A stretch of 19,431 nt of DNA from JAVVRI01 sp036654795 (GTDB lineage: Bacteria > Bacteroidota > Bacteroidia > Bacteroidales > Tannerellaceae): NCBI GenBank assembly GCA_036654795.1, contig JAVVRI010000041.1, positions 1-19,431 on the forward strand, in the 5' to 3' direction. Below the pieces are notes generated by a model, which saw nothing but the letters and a program-made list of their open reading frames with translations, did not search any database and had not been told where the DNA came from. The position numbers were made by a program, and so were the translations under genes. The stretch's first letter is position 1; each line of letters opens with the position of its first letter. Positions 7,916 to 18,337 of this stretch are shown piece after piece.

Positions 7916-7923
7916 TAGTTTTG
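7916..7923 (+). promoter_or_regulatory. -7 promoter element for the M16 peptidase
   Basis: TAGTTTTG matches TAnnTTTG exactly, 24 bp before the ATG at 7948, implying a leader under 20 nt. Nearby TTATTG sequences at 7885-7890 and 7897-7902 are not at the ideal -33 spacing. Confidence 0.5.
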
Positions 7924-7947
7924 TGCGATATTAATTAAGTAAAAGGA

Positions 7948-9168
7948 ATGCATTACTTCACACATATACTATCTAACGGTTTGCGCATTGCGCATTTGCC
8001 GACCGATTCGCCTGTTTCTTATTGTGGCTTTGCAGTAAACGCCGGCACACGAGACGAAGAGCCGAACGAGTTCGGTCTGGCGCATTTCGTGGAACACATG
8101 ATCTTTAAAGGAACCGAGAAGCGCCGCGCTTGGCACATCCTCAACCGGATGGAGAATGTAGGCGGCGAGCTGAATGCCTATACCACCAAGGAGGAGACCT
8201 TTATCTACTCCATCTTTATGGACGAACATTACGCACGCGCCTTCGAATTGCTGACCGACCTAATGTTTCACTCCCAATTCCCCGAACAGGAAATCGAGAA
8301 GGAGGTAGACGTCATTCTGGACGAAATAAACTCCTACGAAGACAGCCCTTCGGAACTGATTTTTGATGAGTTCGAAAACCAACTCTTTGCCGGCCACGCG
8401 CTGGGACATAACATCCTGGGCAGCGAGTCTTCGCTGCTGAGCTTTGACTCGCAGTCAGGTCGTTCCTTTACGCAACGTTTTTACGCCCCTGAAAACATGG
8501 TGTTCTTCTCTATGGGGCGGGTAGACTTCAAGAAGATCGTCCGCATGGCCGAAACTGCTCTAAGCGACATCTCCTTTCCAATCGCCCCCCGCAACCGGCT
8601 GGCGCCCTTACTCATTGCCCCCTGTGCACATCGTGAGCATAAAGAAACCCACCAAGCGCACGTGCTAATCGGAGGACGCGCCTACAGCATGCACGACGAC
8701 AAACGCCTGCCGCTCTTCCTGCTCAACAACCTACTGGGCGGTCCGGGTATGAACAACCGCCTGAACGTCTCCTTGCGCGAGAAGCACGGACTAGTATATA
8801 ATGTGGAGTCGAACGTATGTTCCTACACCGACACCGGCCTTATCAATATCTATTTTGGCACCGACCCCAAGAATATGGAAAAAGCCCTTTCCCTAGTGCA
8901 TAAAGAGCTGGCAAAGGTGCGCGACGTAAAGCTCTCCGCCTCGCAACTAGCCTCCGCCAAGAAACAGGTGATCGGTCAACTAGGCGTCTCTGGAGACAAT
9001 AAAGAGGGTGTCTTCCTCGGACTAGGCAAAAGCTGCCTGCATTACAACCGTTATGAGACCCTGCCCGAAGTCTTTGCCAAAGTAGAAAACCTCACCGCTG
9101 AGGAGATCCTGACGGTAGCAAACGAAATCTTCACGACCGACAACCTATTCAGCCTTATCTACGACTAA
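7948..9168 (+). CDS. M16 family zinc metallopeptidase (processing-peptidase-like)
   Basis: A 406-residue peptidase of the pitrilysin/M16B type, related to mitochondrial processing peptidase. The inverted zinc motif HFVEH is at residues 46-50, with the third ligand Glu126 in VILDEINSYEDSP, 75 residues later. The C-terminal half carries the family Arg/Tyr pair within MNNRLNVSLREKHGLVYNVES. The length equals one active half plus one inactive half, normal for M16B. No signal peptide is seen, so it is predicted cytoplasmic. It is a stand-alone gene with its own promoter and terminator, transcribed away from the isomerase-kinase operon and towards the secreted-protein operon. Its peptide substrate is unknown. 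Confidence 0.92.
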   Translation: MHYFTHILSNGLRIAHLPTDSPVSYCGFAVNAGTRDEEPNEFGLAHFVEHMIFKGTEKRRAWHILNRMENVGGELNAYTTKEETFIYSIFMDEHYARAFELLTDLMFHSQFPEQEIEKEVDVILDEINSYEDSPSELIFDEFENQLFAGHALGHNILGSESSLLSFDSQSGRSFTQRFYAPENMVFFSMGRVDFKKIVRMAETALSDISFPIAPRNRLAPLLIAPCAHREHKETHQAHVLIGGRAYSMHDDKRLPLFLLNNLLGGPGMNNRLNVSLREKHGLVYNVESNVCSYTDTGLINIYFGTDPKNMEKALSLVHKELAKVRDVKLSASQLASAKKQVIGQLGVSGDNKEGVFLGLGKSCLHYNRYETLPEVFAKVENLTAEEILTVANEIFTTDNLFSLIYD

Positions 9169-9244
9169 AGCAAATGTCTCTTCCAATACTTTTCAAGACT
9201 AAAAACAGCCACCAAACAGTCGCTTATCGCTCTGCTCAAAATTG

Positions 9245-9282
9245 AAAAGAGGGCAGCTCCCATTACGGGGCTGCCCTCTTTT
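9245..9282. terminator. Bidirectional intrinsic terminator shared by convergent genes
   Basis: A 13-bp perfect stem (AAAAGAGGGCAGC at 9245-9257 with GCTGCCCTCTTTT at 9270-9282) has a further CCC/GGG pairing inside. A/T ends on both sides allow it to serve both the plus-strand M16 gene, which ends at 9168, and the minus-strand giant gene, which ends at 9311. Confidence 0.9.
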
Positions 9283-9310
9283 GATTGTTATCTAAATATA
9301 AGACTTGTGC

Positions 9311-12300
9311 TTACTTCACGATTACCTTCATCGTGCCTTGATTCTTGCCATCACTCAGATGTACCAGATAGACACCGGAAGCTACCGGGATCTGATAAAC
9401 CGTCGTCAGCTGATCGCGGTAAACCATGGCGCCTGCCATGCTTACTACGGATACTTCAAGCGGCATAGCAGGGTCTACACAAATAGCACCACCCAACGGA
9501 TAGACGCGCGTCGTGCCAAACTCTTCCAGACCAGTAGCAGCAGTTACTGTAACCACGCAGGTAGCGGTAAATTTGCCCTCGTCGGTAGTCACCGTAAACG
9601 TAGTCGTACCTGCCTTTAGGGCGGTCACCTTCAGTTCCAAACCGGTACCGGTTGCGCTGGCAACCATTGGGTTGCTGTTTGTCCAAGTTACCTTCTGATT
9701 GTCTGCGTTTGTAGGGTTGATGGCTGCCTTGAGCGTAAAGCCTGTTTTTACAACCAGCGCCTTCGTCGCAGCGTCCACACTGACACCTTTAACAGCAATA
9801 ACTGTTGGCGTAGGATCGGGATCAGCGGTGAAGACGGCAGAGATCGTTGTAGCCTCCGTCACCATCTTCTTCGCACCGCTGGCAATGGTCGAGCCGTTAT
9901 ACAACAGCGAAGTCAGTTTGTTGCCCTTCGTGGCTGTCGCGGTGATCGTCAGTTCCGTATTCGCAGTCACTTCGTCGCCATTCATCACTTCCTTTTTGCC
10001 ATTCATCACTTTCAGTGTACCCTTGCCTGCCGAAGTTACATACACAGCATATTTTACGACAGGGGTAGGAGGCGTCACTTCGCCGAAGGTGACGGTTACC
10101 GTAAAGTCGGCTTTAGGGGTAACAAAGGTTCTAGTTAGTCCATCACCACTGGTCGTAATTTCTACGCTATGAGTAACTACTACCTTATCTATCGCTTTGC
10201 TGCCAGCGGCGGCTTTCACAGTCAGCTGCATGCCCTCAGACACAAGCTCTCCGTTCTTCACCTCTGCACCGCTTGCGTCGGTGATCACTGCTGTACCGGT
10301 ATTGACCTTTACCAATGTCATCGTATGTTTCTTGACGTCTCGCAGAGATACATACACCTTCAGATCATTCAGAGCTGTATAATTGGCTAGATCTGTCGGG
10401 GTAAAAGTAACTGCTTGATTTCCAGCTTTATTTATAACAGTAGCTGCACTTGTCCATGCAAACATACCCGGGATAGAGCTACCATTCACTTTTACTTCGC
10501 CACTGGATAGCTGAGAGGTAGACAATGTTGTACCCGTCATGATCGCACTGGCGGTAGGAAGCGTTACGTGATTTGGGATCAGTACCACTTTCTCGATGTT
10601 TACAGTACCAATCTGCGTTGCCGCGCATGCTGCGTACTGGTCATCACCCTGATAACTGGCAAATACTTTATATCCCGTACCTACTTGGGTAAGAGTTGTA
10701 GAAGTACCTGTAGATGTTTGATAGGTAAGTACCCATTTCCCTGCGTCACCCACTAAACCCGCTCCACTAACATCTAATTTCAGAGGAGCACCGGTGTAGG
10801 TTAGAGCGGCGAAAATGTTATCCGTTTTTGTAGGTGTGCTAGCACCTTTAGCTTTAAACACATCAGCAGCAGTTACAGTTACATCATCACCGCTTAACGT
10901 AAACGTCGTTTTTGCCACACCATTAACTAATATCTTATGCTGATCCACTGTATATCCAGCATCTGGGATGGCTTCGATGGTGAACGTCTGCCCTTTGTAG
11001 GTATTACCGTTTGTTACGGCTACGGTGCCATTCTTCAAAACTAAAGTGCCACCGGTAGTAGCAGCTATTGTTACTGTCACTGCTGTAGCATTGGTAGAAG
11101 AAACCGCATTTGCTGTTACATATCCAAGGTTTTTATCATCGGGCACAAAGTATATAACTTGAGTTGCAGCTCTCAGTGCAAAAGCAGCAGAACGAGTACC
11201 ATCCGGTTTTTCAGTCTGCCATTTCCCGGCTACGGTTGATGAACCTGAAACCTCTGTACCTGTTACTTTATCGCTAAACGGTATAGCCAAAATACCCGGT
11301 ACCCCTTTATTGATTACGAAGGAGCGTGTTGCAGAGAAATCGGCATACACATCATCGGCAGGGCGAGTGATCGCCACAGTATATGTGTTGGCTGCTGTTG
11401 GAACATTTTCATCTCCATCATACGTCACCTTGAAACCGGCTAAACCTTCGGCAGTCAGTACTGCATATTCCTGAGGTTTTCCGTTGTAGGTTACTTCGGT
11501 AGACGGTTCGTTCAGAAGAGTAATAGGAGTCAGTTTAGTTACTTGGGCAGAGAGGTTCGTAGGTCCGTCTACTTGTACGTCGCTACCGTTGGCAACGGGC
11601 TGACCGTTTACCAAAAGGGAGATTAGTTTGTAGTTCTTGGCATCGCGAACCGTCGCTGTCACCTTGGGGATAATCGTACCAAACTCTTTAGAGCAGGGTG
11701 CAACGCTATAGGTCACCTGTTGATCAGATGTTGTGATCGGATAGCTTTCCTTCACGAAAGTTGCAGCAATCGTTGTTTCAGCCGTCACGATGATCGAGGC
11801 ATTCTCGTTAGCCGGCTTAGCATTTACCAAGAATGTGCCCAGCTTATACCCTCTGTTCGGATTGGCTACCACGCTGAGAACCGTGCCCGTTGCCACTGCT
11901 CCGTTCGGACTAACAACCGTACCCTCGGCATTCTTAATTAAAAGCGTACCGTTCTGCATTTCTGCTACGTTTACCATAAACTTAGATGGAGGTATTGCAC
12001 TAAAGGTAGCTGACACAGTGTATGAATAGTCCTTTGTACCACCTACCACAAAGCTGGTAGCCACCGTTTCAGGTCCATGTTTAGCAGCTAACGCATCAGC
12101 AGCAGCAGCTGTATATCCAACCGTTTCAACCTGATAACCTTCCTTCGGTGTAGCCACAATAGTCAACGTTGTACCTACAGGTACAGCAGTTTTTGTTGCC
12201 ACTTCGCTTGCTCCGTTCATGACTTTCAAGGTTCCGTAATCATGACTTCCTATAGTTACCGTGCGCGTTGCTTTGGCAAATTCGGCAGAGATAACCATAT

Positions 12301-13450
12301 TGTCAGAAATAGTAATATTTGCCTTTGTTACTACTGTTTCGCTGCCAGCATTTGTTGTTTCGCTAGGATTCACCCACTTCACAAACTTATACCCAGCCTT
12401 CGGAGTAGCAGTAGCAGCTAAGTCGGTTTTTACTGCAGTTGTTGTTCCGATATACTTATTATCAGCCGTAGCACCCGTGATGGCAACTACGCCGCCGTCC
12501 GTTTGTTGAACGGTGACGGTGGTAACGGTCAAAGCAGCTACACCAATCGACTTTGTTACACTCGTGTACAGAGATGATAAGTCTGGAGTAAAGATGGCAT
12601 TGTAAGTATTAGGCGTTGCCGCTCCCGCCGTTACTGCCTGATTGGGATTTGCCCAGCTCCAGGTACCTTTGATTATTTGCTCACCAGCCTTTACTTCTGA
12701 CGGTGTGATAACAGCAGCAGATAAAGGTTGACCTTGTAGCAAAGTCATAGTACATGTAGGATCAGTTGCTACTGTTGGAACGATCTTATTACTAATTACC
12801 ATCGGTACAATCATGCTTACAGCCTTATGAGTTGCCGTCTCCGGTGAAGTAATCTTCACATAGAATGTACCAGCCTTTTTTCTGGCTGCATCATCTGCAG
12901 TCGTCTTACAATTGGCATCCGTAAAATATTCAATTACAGGATTAGGACTGCTTATATTAGGATCAGTCGCTACCGTAACTGTTGCGGCCGTTTTGTCGTT
13001 TACTATCTGTTCCGTCCCCGTTACCGTCACCTTTACACTTGGCTTTTCTTTCCAAATGATAGCGATGTCGGTCTTTGCTGTAAGAGCAGATGAAGTCCAA
13101 TAGTATGTATTAACTACTGGTTTACCTTCTGTAAACGTTGCATCCAAAGTTTTATCTGTACCATTTACCGTAAAGCTTTCCAGCATGTATTGAGGATTAG
13201 CAGTCAGCTTAATAGTTGGCGCTTCTCCATATACAATTTGGCAAGTGTCTTTCGTACTACTGTATGTAAGCTTTCTGTTTGCGACAGAAGCCTCGAACGT
13301 ACCTCCCGCATTACTCTTCACACCCAGTGTCACCTTGAAGTTAGGTAGATCGGGGGCTGCTTTGGTGTCGGTGTTTTGTGCTTGTATCGTTGGTAATATG
13401 CCCAGAAGGCAGATCAGAACCAAGGATACGGCTTTTGCTATATTTTTCAT
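9311..13450 (-). CDS. Giant secreted multidomain surface protein with T9SS C-terminal domain (InlB-type, MBG/Ig-like, BIG2 repeats)
   Basis: A 1,379-residue exported protein with no enzymatic motif. The signal peptide is residues 1-24 (cut near IQAQ). Repeated beta-rich domains follow. Divergent InlB B-repeat-like modules show patterns like GTLKVMNG...L.I.ATP..GY at about 305-395, 396-485, 490-566, 570-638, 790-865, 1042-1122 and 1132-1208. Ig-like modules of the 'GTWSW ... YNAIFTP' type are near 240-305, 730-785 and 985-1040. MBG-like modules are near 645-716 and 878-955. A BIG2-like module spans 1220-1303. Residues 1312-1379 resemble a type A T9SS sorting domain (VSVVSMAGAMVY ... SGVYLVHL ... 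MKVIVK), though the usual Pro-Asn-Pro is replaced by YPLGG. Thr/Ala/Val-rich composition suits an adhesin or S-layer-like stalk. It is second in an operon, 19 bp after the beta-helix gene. Confidence 0.85.
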   Translation of the reverse strand: MKNIAKAVSLVLICLLGILPTIQAQNTDTKAAPDLPNFKVTLGVKSNAGGTFEASVANRKLTYSSTKDTCQIVYGEAPTIKLTANPQYMLESFTVNGTDKTLDATFTEGKPVVNTYYWTSSALTAKTDIAIIWKEKPSVKVTVTGTEQIVNDKTAATVTVATDPNISSPNPVIEYFTDANCKTTADDAARKKAGTFYVKITSPETATHKAVSMIVPMVISNKIVPTVATDPTCTMTLLQGQPLSAAVITPSEVKAGEQIIKGTWSWANPNQAVTAGAATPNTYNAIFTPDLSSLYTSVTKSIGVAALTVTTVTVQQTDGGVVAITGATADNKYIGTTTAVKTDLAATATPKAGYKFVKWVNPSETTNAGSETVVTKANITISDNMVISAEFAKATRTVTIGSHDYGTLKVMNGASEVATKTAVPVGTTLTIVATPKEGYQVETVGYTAAAADALAAKHGPETVATSFVVGGTKDYSYTVSATFSAIPPSKFMVNVAEMQNGTLLIKNAEGTVVSPNGAVATGTVLSVVANPNRGYKLGTFLVNAKPANENASIIVTAETTIAATFVKESYPITTSDQQVTYSVAPCSKEFGTIIPKVTATVRDAKNYKLISLLVNGQPVANGSDVQVDGPTNLSAQVTKLTPITLLNEPSTEVTYNGKPQEYAVLTAEGLAGFKVTYDGDENVPTAANTYTVAITRPADDVYADFSATRSFVINKGVPGILAIPFSDKVTGTEVSGSSTVAGKWQTEKPDGTRSAAFALRAATQVIYFVPDDKNLGYVTANAVSSTNATAVTVTIAATTGGTLVLKNGTVAVTNGNTYKGQTFTIEAIPDAGYTVDQHKILVNGVAKTTFTLSGDDVTVTAADVFKAKGASTPTKTDNIFAALTYTGAPLKLDVSGAGLVGDAGKWVLTYQTSTGTSTTLTQVGTGYKVFASYQGDDQYAACAATQIGTVNIEKVVLIPNHVTLPTASAIMTGTTLSTSQLSSGEVKVNGSSIPGMFAWTSAATVINKAGNQAVTFTPTDLANYTALNDLKVYVSLRDVKKHTMTLVKVNTGTAVITDASGAEVKNGELVSEGMQLTVKAAAGSKAIDKVVVTHSVEITTSGDGLTRTFVTPKADFTVTVTFGEVTPPTPVVKYAVYVTSAGKGTLKVMNGKKEVMNGDEVTANTELTITATATKGNKLTSLLYNGSTIASGAKKMVTEATTISAVFTADPDPTPTVIAVKGVSVDAATKALVVKTGFTLKAAINPTNADNQKVTWTNSNPMVASATGTGLELKVTALKAGTTTFTVTTDEGKFTATCVVTVTAATGLEEFGTTRVYPLGGAICVDPAMPLEVSVVSMAGAMVYRDQLTTVYQIPVASGVYLVHLSDGKNQGTMKVIVK

Positions 13451-13469
13451 ATCGTTGTCGTTTTAATTG

Positions 13470-16400
13470 TTACTTAACTATTACCATTTGTCTGTTTACA
13501 GCATAGATGCCGGCGGGAAGAGCAATTCTGCAGCCATCCATCGTCTCTTGTGCTTTGTAAACAATACGACCAGTCATATCAACAACCTCTACCACTACCG
13601 ATTCGGCAGTATGGATCACGATTGCTCCTTGAGCAGACTCTACATAATAGCCTTCCGTTGGGATAATCTCATTCTCAGTTACTACGCCATCAACCCGCAG
13701 CGAACGAAGCGTTGCCGTCGTCCTTGCATCTGCCAATACATAGCTCTGGAACGGTTTGATCACCGCACCATCCCTACGCTCGAATGCCGTCCCTGCCTCA
13801 TTCAGCACATAAGCCGTCTGAGTAAGCGTCATTGCGAAAAGGTTAGGATTAGCTTCCAGCTTAAAGCCGGTTGTTGGTGCTGTCGGTTCGGATTTCGTGA
13901 TAAGAGAAACAGAATCAGAAGCAGCTGGTGAAGCAACAAGTATCTCCGTTGCGGCATTTGCGGCAATAATACCGGCTTGTGCAAATGCAGTGGTATGTGC
14001 AAATGTAGGAGCAGTAGTTGCAGATAGTCCTGNNNNNNNNNNGAAGCAGCTGTTGAAGCAACAAGTATCTCTGTTTTTACATTTGCGGCAATAATACCGG
14101 CTTGTGCAAATGTGGTATGTTCAAATGCGGGAGCATTACTTGTAGATAGTCCTGCAAACCAAACACCGTCAGCAGTACTAGCTACTGGTGCTACAGTAGT
14201 TGCATCCTTTGCATCCTTTACCGTCATTCCGCTTACAGGGAAAGCAAATGGTTTCCACTTATTAGCAGCCACTGTGTATTTTGCTTGTAGGGTCTTAGCC
14301 GTTACGGGCAGTGCTGTAATCAGCTCTGCACCTTCGTCCATGCGCACCGAGTCCAAAGCCATTGCCACATTGATCGTCAACTTTGCTCCTGCTTTGATTT
14401 CTACCGAGCGGTTTACATTCGCTGCATCGTTCCAAGTCGTATTTCCATCAATTATCCTCCAATTGTTACCTACAGCGACAGTAGAGAACGTATAATCTGC
14501 TGCTGTTGCACGTTTCAGCCAGAAGACTGCTTTGTCGCGTTCTGTTGCAGCAAATGCTTTCGCTGCTTTTTCTCCTGTTACCAAATACGCATCCTTACAG
14601 TTGATAACGATACTGTCGGGAACGGCATTAGCATGAGCTATCGCACTTTCTGGATTCAACGCAGCAAGAGCCTGTTTTTCTGTTATAAACGAAGCTTCTA
14701 TGTAAGCCTTCGTAACAGAACCAATGACAGCGTCTTTGAACGCACCTACATTGCTATTGCCCGTAAAGCTATAATAAGGGGCTTCTCCTTTCACATTCGT
14801 GTTTGTGCCTGCTGCCCAATCAGCATGTGTATAGTCGAGATCGCAATTCGTAAAGGTATTACCTGTCAAAAAATCTTTCTCATTGACAAGAGTAACAACC
14901 TTTGACTTATCTGAAGTTGTAAAACCAGTAAAACGGCTCAATTCCAAGCCTTCTGTCACCAGCATAGCTGTAGAACCCCATTTAGGAACTACGGCATTAA
15001 AGTCATTGAATGTGTTCCCCTTCACTACATAAGCTGGATTGTCACTCGTACCATATGGCCAAATACATACACCGTTGCTTACGTTTCCTGCTGTTGGTGT
15101 TAGCATATGAAATACATTATTCGTAATCGTAACCGACATCGCTACTACGTCGATAATGTTCTTAAGTGCAGCAGTTCCGTCGCTCTTTGTGTACATCTCC
15201 AATCCGTCGATGGTACATCCTTCTGCCAACACCTTGATCGTTCCGTACACCTTCGGCGCAGTCAAGCCATCTTTTGCCTTGATCGTCACATTGTCCACTT
15301 TCACTTCACCCATCAATGCAGGTGTAGCTTCTGTGCCATACGTAGCGGCAGTCAACAGTATTGTCTCTCCTTTTTGAGCTGCTTTTATTGCGAATACCAA
15401 CTCTTTATCATTAGCCACCTCTGTCGTCGAAGTAGTTTTTTGCGTAGTCCAATAGCGCATGTTCTTTTTATTCTCTTCATCGTACGCAATAAAATTACGC
15501 CATCCGGCAGGAACATTAACAATTGCATCCTTATCTGTTATCTCCGACCAAACTTTATTTACTTCAGCAAAGGTAGAAGTAGCATCAAATTTAAAAACAA
15601 GATTTGCATAGTCCGGTGTTCCCTTATCCACATTCACACCACCCCAAGTATTGCCTTCGGTATGTAAGCCTGTAGCATCCACTTTAGAATGCACAACCAT
15701 ACCGGCGTTCGCATTGTTTTTCAGCGTCACATTATTCAATGTTGTTGCCATTGCGGACTGTGCATTGATGCCAGAAGCCTTAGAGCCTTGAATTGTCAAA
15801 TCCTTCAAAGCGACAGTACCCGTTGCTTTGCCCTGAATAGAGATTAAGTTCGCAGAGCTACTTATTATACCTTTTTCGTTCTTTGGCCAAGCGTCTCCTA
15901 CAGCCGCGATGATTGTGTTTGCACCTGCACCCTGTAGGATGATTGGTTTATTAACAATCAATTGTTTTGTCAACTCTATCGTTCCAACAGGCACAGTAAT
16001 AATATCATTATCTGCTGTCCAATAATTCAAATTATCAATACCTTCTTGAATAGGAGCAATTACTGTGCGAATATTACCAGTTGAAGTCTTAACGACTAAT
16101 GGCTGCTTCTTGTTTGCACCATAGGAGAATGTCGCAGTTCCATCTGTTGTCACCCAGTTATTTTCTTCCTTGCCATAAGTCGCATGACTTGCTCCATGAT
16201 AAATAAAAATAGGAGCATACTCTGGTCTATCAATATATAAAGAAGACGCATTCTTTAAGGCAACAGTATTATTCTTTACGCCGAGCTTTTGAGTGTTAGC
16301 CTGATCTTCATTAACTTGGAAGATAATAGAGTTCTGAACTCGTCTACATGTGCTTACTTCAGTCCAAAAAGATTTTACATCCGTATTGTCTAATGTTATA

Positions 16401-18337
16401 TTCCCATTTAGCGTACTTTCAAAAACAATAGTAGCAAATCCATCACCGGCAGCCCCATTTGTATATACTGGATCTGTACCGCCCGGCTGCTTATTTGTTC
16501 CATACAAATGAGAGTTAGTAACTGTTATCGTTGGCGTTCCTAACGACATATACAATGCACACCATCCTTCAATTTTGGAATTTTCAATTGTCCAATTATA
16601 TGTACCCTTAGAACGAGTACGAAGTGCATAATGAGTACTTGCATGAATATGAGAATTCTTCACAATGTATGTTGGGGCTGCTTCTGCTGTAAAACTATTA
16701 AATTGAACGCCATAAGTTCCATCAATAGATACAGCATCCAATGTTAATGTCAGCTGAGGATTGGTTATATTAATAGCAGTAGCAGTGCTATTAATCTTCA
16801 CTTTTTTAAATGTTACAGCTTGTGTGCTAGTCCCTTTAATTTCAATATTACCTTTGATAATACATTTTGCCGAATCTGAACCTTCAATTGTAACAGTTTT
16901 CTTTATTTCTATAGGAGAAAGAGAGGTGTAATCATACGTTCCTGCTCCAAGCTTCATTATACAATTTTCAGGAGAGGAGGACAAAATAGTTTTAAAGATA
17001 GACTTGTCATATGCATTATCCAAAGATTCACCCGTTTCATTACCTGCACCTTCTGGTGTAAAATAGACTATTGGAGAAGAACCATTTGTCCAAACAGTTT
17101 TTATTCCTGTAGTTGTTGCTACATATTCCGCCGGTAGATTGATAAAATCTTTGCTATCTTCTGTCCACACAGCTTCTTTCTCAAAAAGTGTCCCCGAGGT
17201 CATCGTAAATTTTCTTTTAGCAGTTAGACCGCTTACTATAACGCCACCCTTTTGATTGATCTTTGTTTTCAGATTCTTTGCAGTTACCGAAGAGTTCTTG
17301 ATATGAAGTCCTGCTCCGGTAGACTCAGTGAATTCACAAGATTCTATCTGTGTACCTGTAGCATTCTCTACACAAACCATATTGCCGTCAAAGTTTGTTC
17401 CTCTTACATTCCGTAGAGTAACGTTATTCGCTGTTACATGGATCATACAGTCTTTAATCCGTCCCGTTAGAAACGAACCGTTGCCATCAAGTATAAAACC
17501 GTCTTTATTAATTAAGATAGGGCTATCTTTTTCTTCTGTAAGAGATGTTTTACTAAACTGTACACCCTTAATGTCTAATGCTGCTGAATAAGTTATAAGC
17601 GCATTAATTTCCTTGATACTTCTTGCATCAGTATAGAATTTTAAGTTATTTACAGTCTTCACTTTATTGGTCCACACTCTTTTACCAGCCGCAACAATAC
17701 TCTCCCAACCTGTTGCTCCTTGGATCTCAACCCAGTTAGCACTAGCTTCAGCTTTGTCTGCATAGATCTGTAAAGGTCCTGTTACATTCCCAATATTTTT
17801 AATAGTCAATTTAGGGGCAGACATACCGGTCTCTGTTGTGTCAAGATTAATACCTCCCCACAGATTATCTACAGCATATATATCATCTATAGATACCGTA
17901 GAGCCATTAATTACAACACCAGCACCCGAGTTGTTATTTACCCGAATGTTATTCAGGACAGCCCCCGTTGCTTTATATACACAAATTCCATTACCACCTA
18001 AAACAGTAGCCGATTCTTTGGGCTTTGTATTGGTAACAGAGATGTTTTTCACCGTTACGTTATTCGCTGTAATTACAATAACATTCTGCATCGCATTGCC
18101 GGAAATCGTATGACCTTTTCCATTCAGCGTTAACGATCTGTCAATCGTTATTGCAGATCCTTCAGTGGCATCCGCATTTGTTATATCCGCAGTGAGGATA
18201 ATTTCCGTAAGCGAGGTATTGGCTATTGCCGTCTTTAGCTCCGCTAAAGTCCCTACGGACGTTGGGGTATTTGCCGCCCACCCAACTCCTATCGTTCCTA
18301 GAACGACAGTTAATGTGATAAGTAATTTTCTAATCAT
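13470..18337 (-). CDS. Giant secreted parallel beta-helix surface protein with T9SS C-terminal domain (interrupted by assembly gap)
   Basis: One gene of about 1,620 codons, read continuously from ATG 18337 to the N run at 14042-14033, then in a shifted frame to TAA 13470. The shift is an artefact of the 10-N placeholder: continuity needs a gap of 3k+2 bases. The signal peptide is residues 1-21 (VGWA). Residues about 40-970 contain pectate-lyase-like beta-helix modules with recurring TANNVT..N and WGG.N.D turns; a further helix-like section runs to about 1200. Next come a KWKPFAFPVSGMTV segment and two copies of a GLS...FAQAGIIAAN repeat. After the gap the protein reads into ANPNLFAMTLTQTAYVLNEA and ends with a T9SS-type domain (VVVEVVDMTGRIVYKA ... 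PAGIYAV ... MVIVK). No polysaccharide-lyase active site was recognised. It is first in a two-gene operon. Confidence 0.82.
13918..14154 (-). repeat. Tandem repeat of about 112-115 bp spanning the assembly gap
   Basis: Bases 13918-14032 and 14043-14154 are diverged copies (several substitutions and one 3-base indel). Both begin GAAGCAGCTG and end AGATAGTCCTG on the plus strand. They encode GLSTSNAPAF.HTTFAQAG-like and GLSATTAPTF.HTTAFAQ-like peptides followed by IIAAN and EILVAS. The N run sits exactly between them, so additional copies may be missing. Confidence 0.85.
14033..14042. other. Scaffold gap (10 N)
   Basis: Ten N within the beta-helix gene. The left flank ends at a point homologous to 14154 and the right flank starts at a point homologous to 13918, as expected when an assembler breaks at a repeat. 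By homology with the first copy, the simplest filling encodes about five residues like DGVWF, or 17 bases, plus any further repeat units. Confidence 0.9.

Noticed and set aside
13470..13832. Separate 120-residue gene with a T9SS-like end
   Set aside because: Its frame is open upstream all the way to the N gap and encodes the second copy of the repeat, so it is the C-terminus of the beta-helix gene. The ATG at 13832 is an internal Met.
13829..14032. Leu/Gln/His-rich tail of the beta-helix protein after the N run
   Set aside because: It is an out-of-frame reading caused by the 10-N placeholder; the alternative frame matches the preceding repeat unit.
15107..15667. Plus-strand 186-residue frame within the beta-helix gene
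   Set aside because: Antisense shadow rich in Cys, His, Arg and Ser, typical of reverse reading of a Thr/Ala-rich gene.
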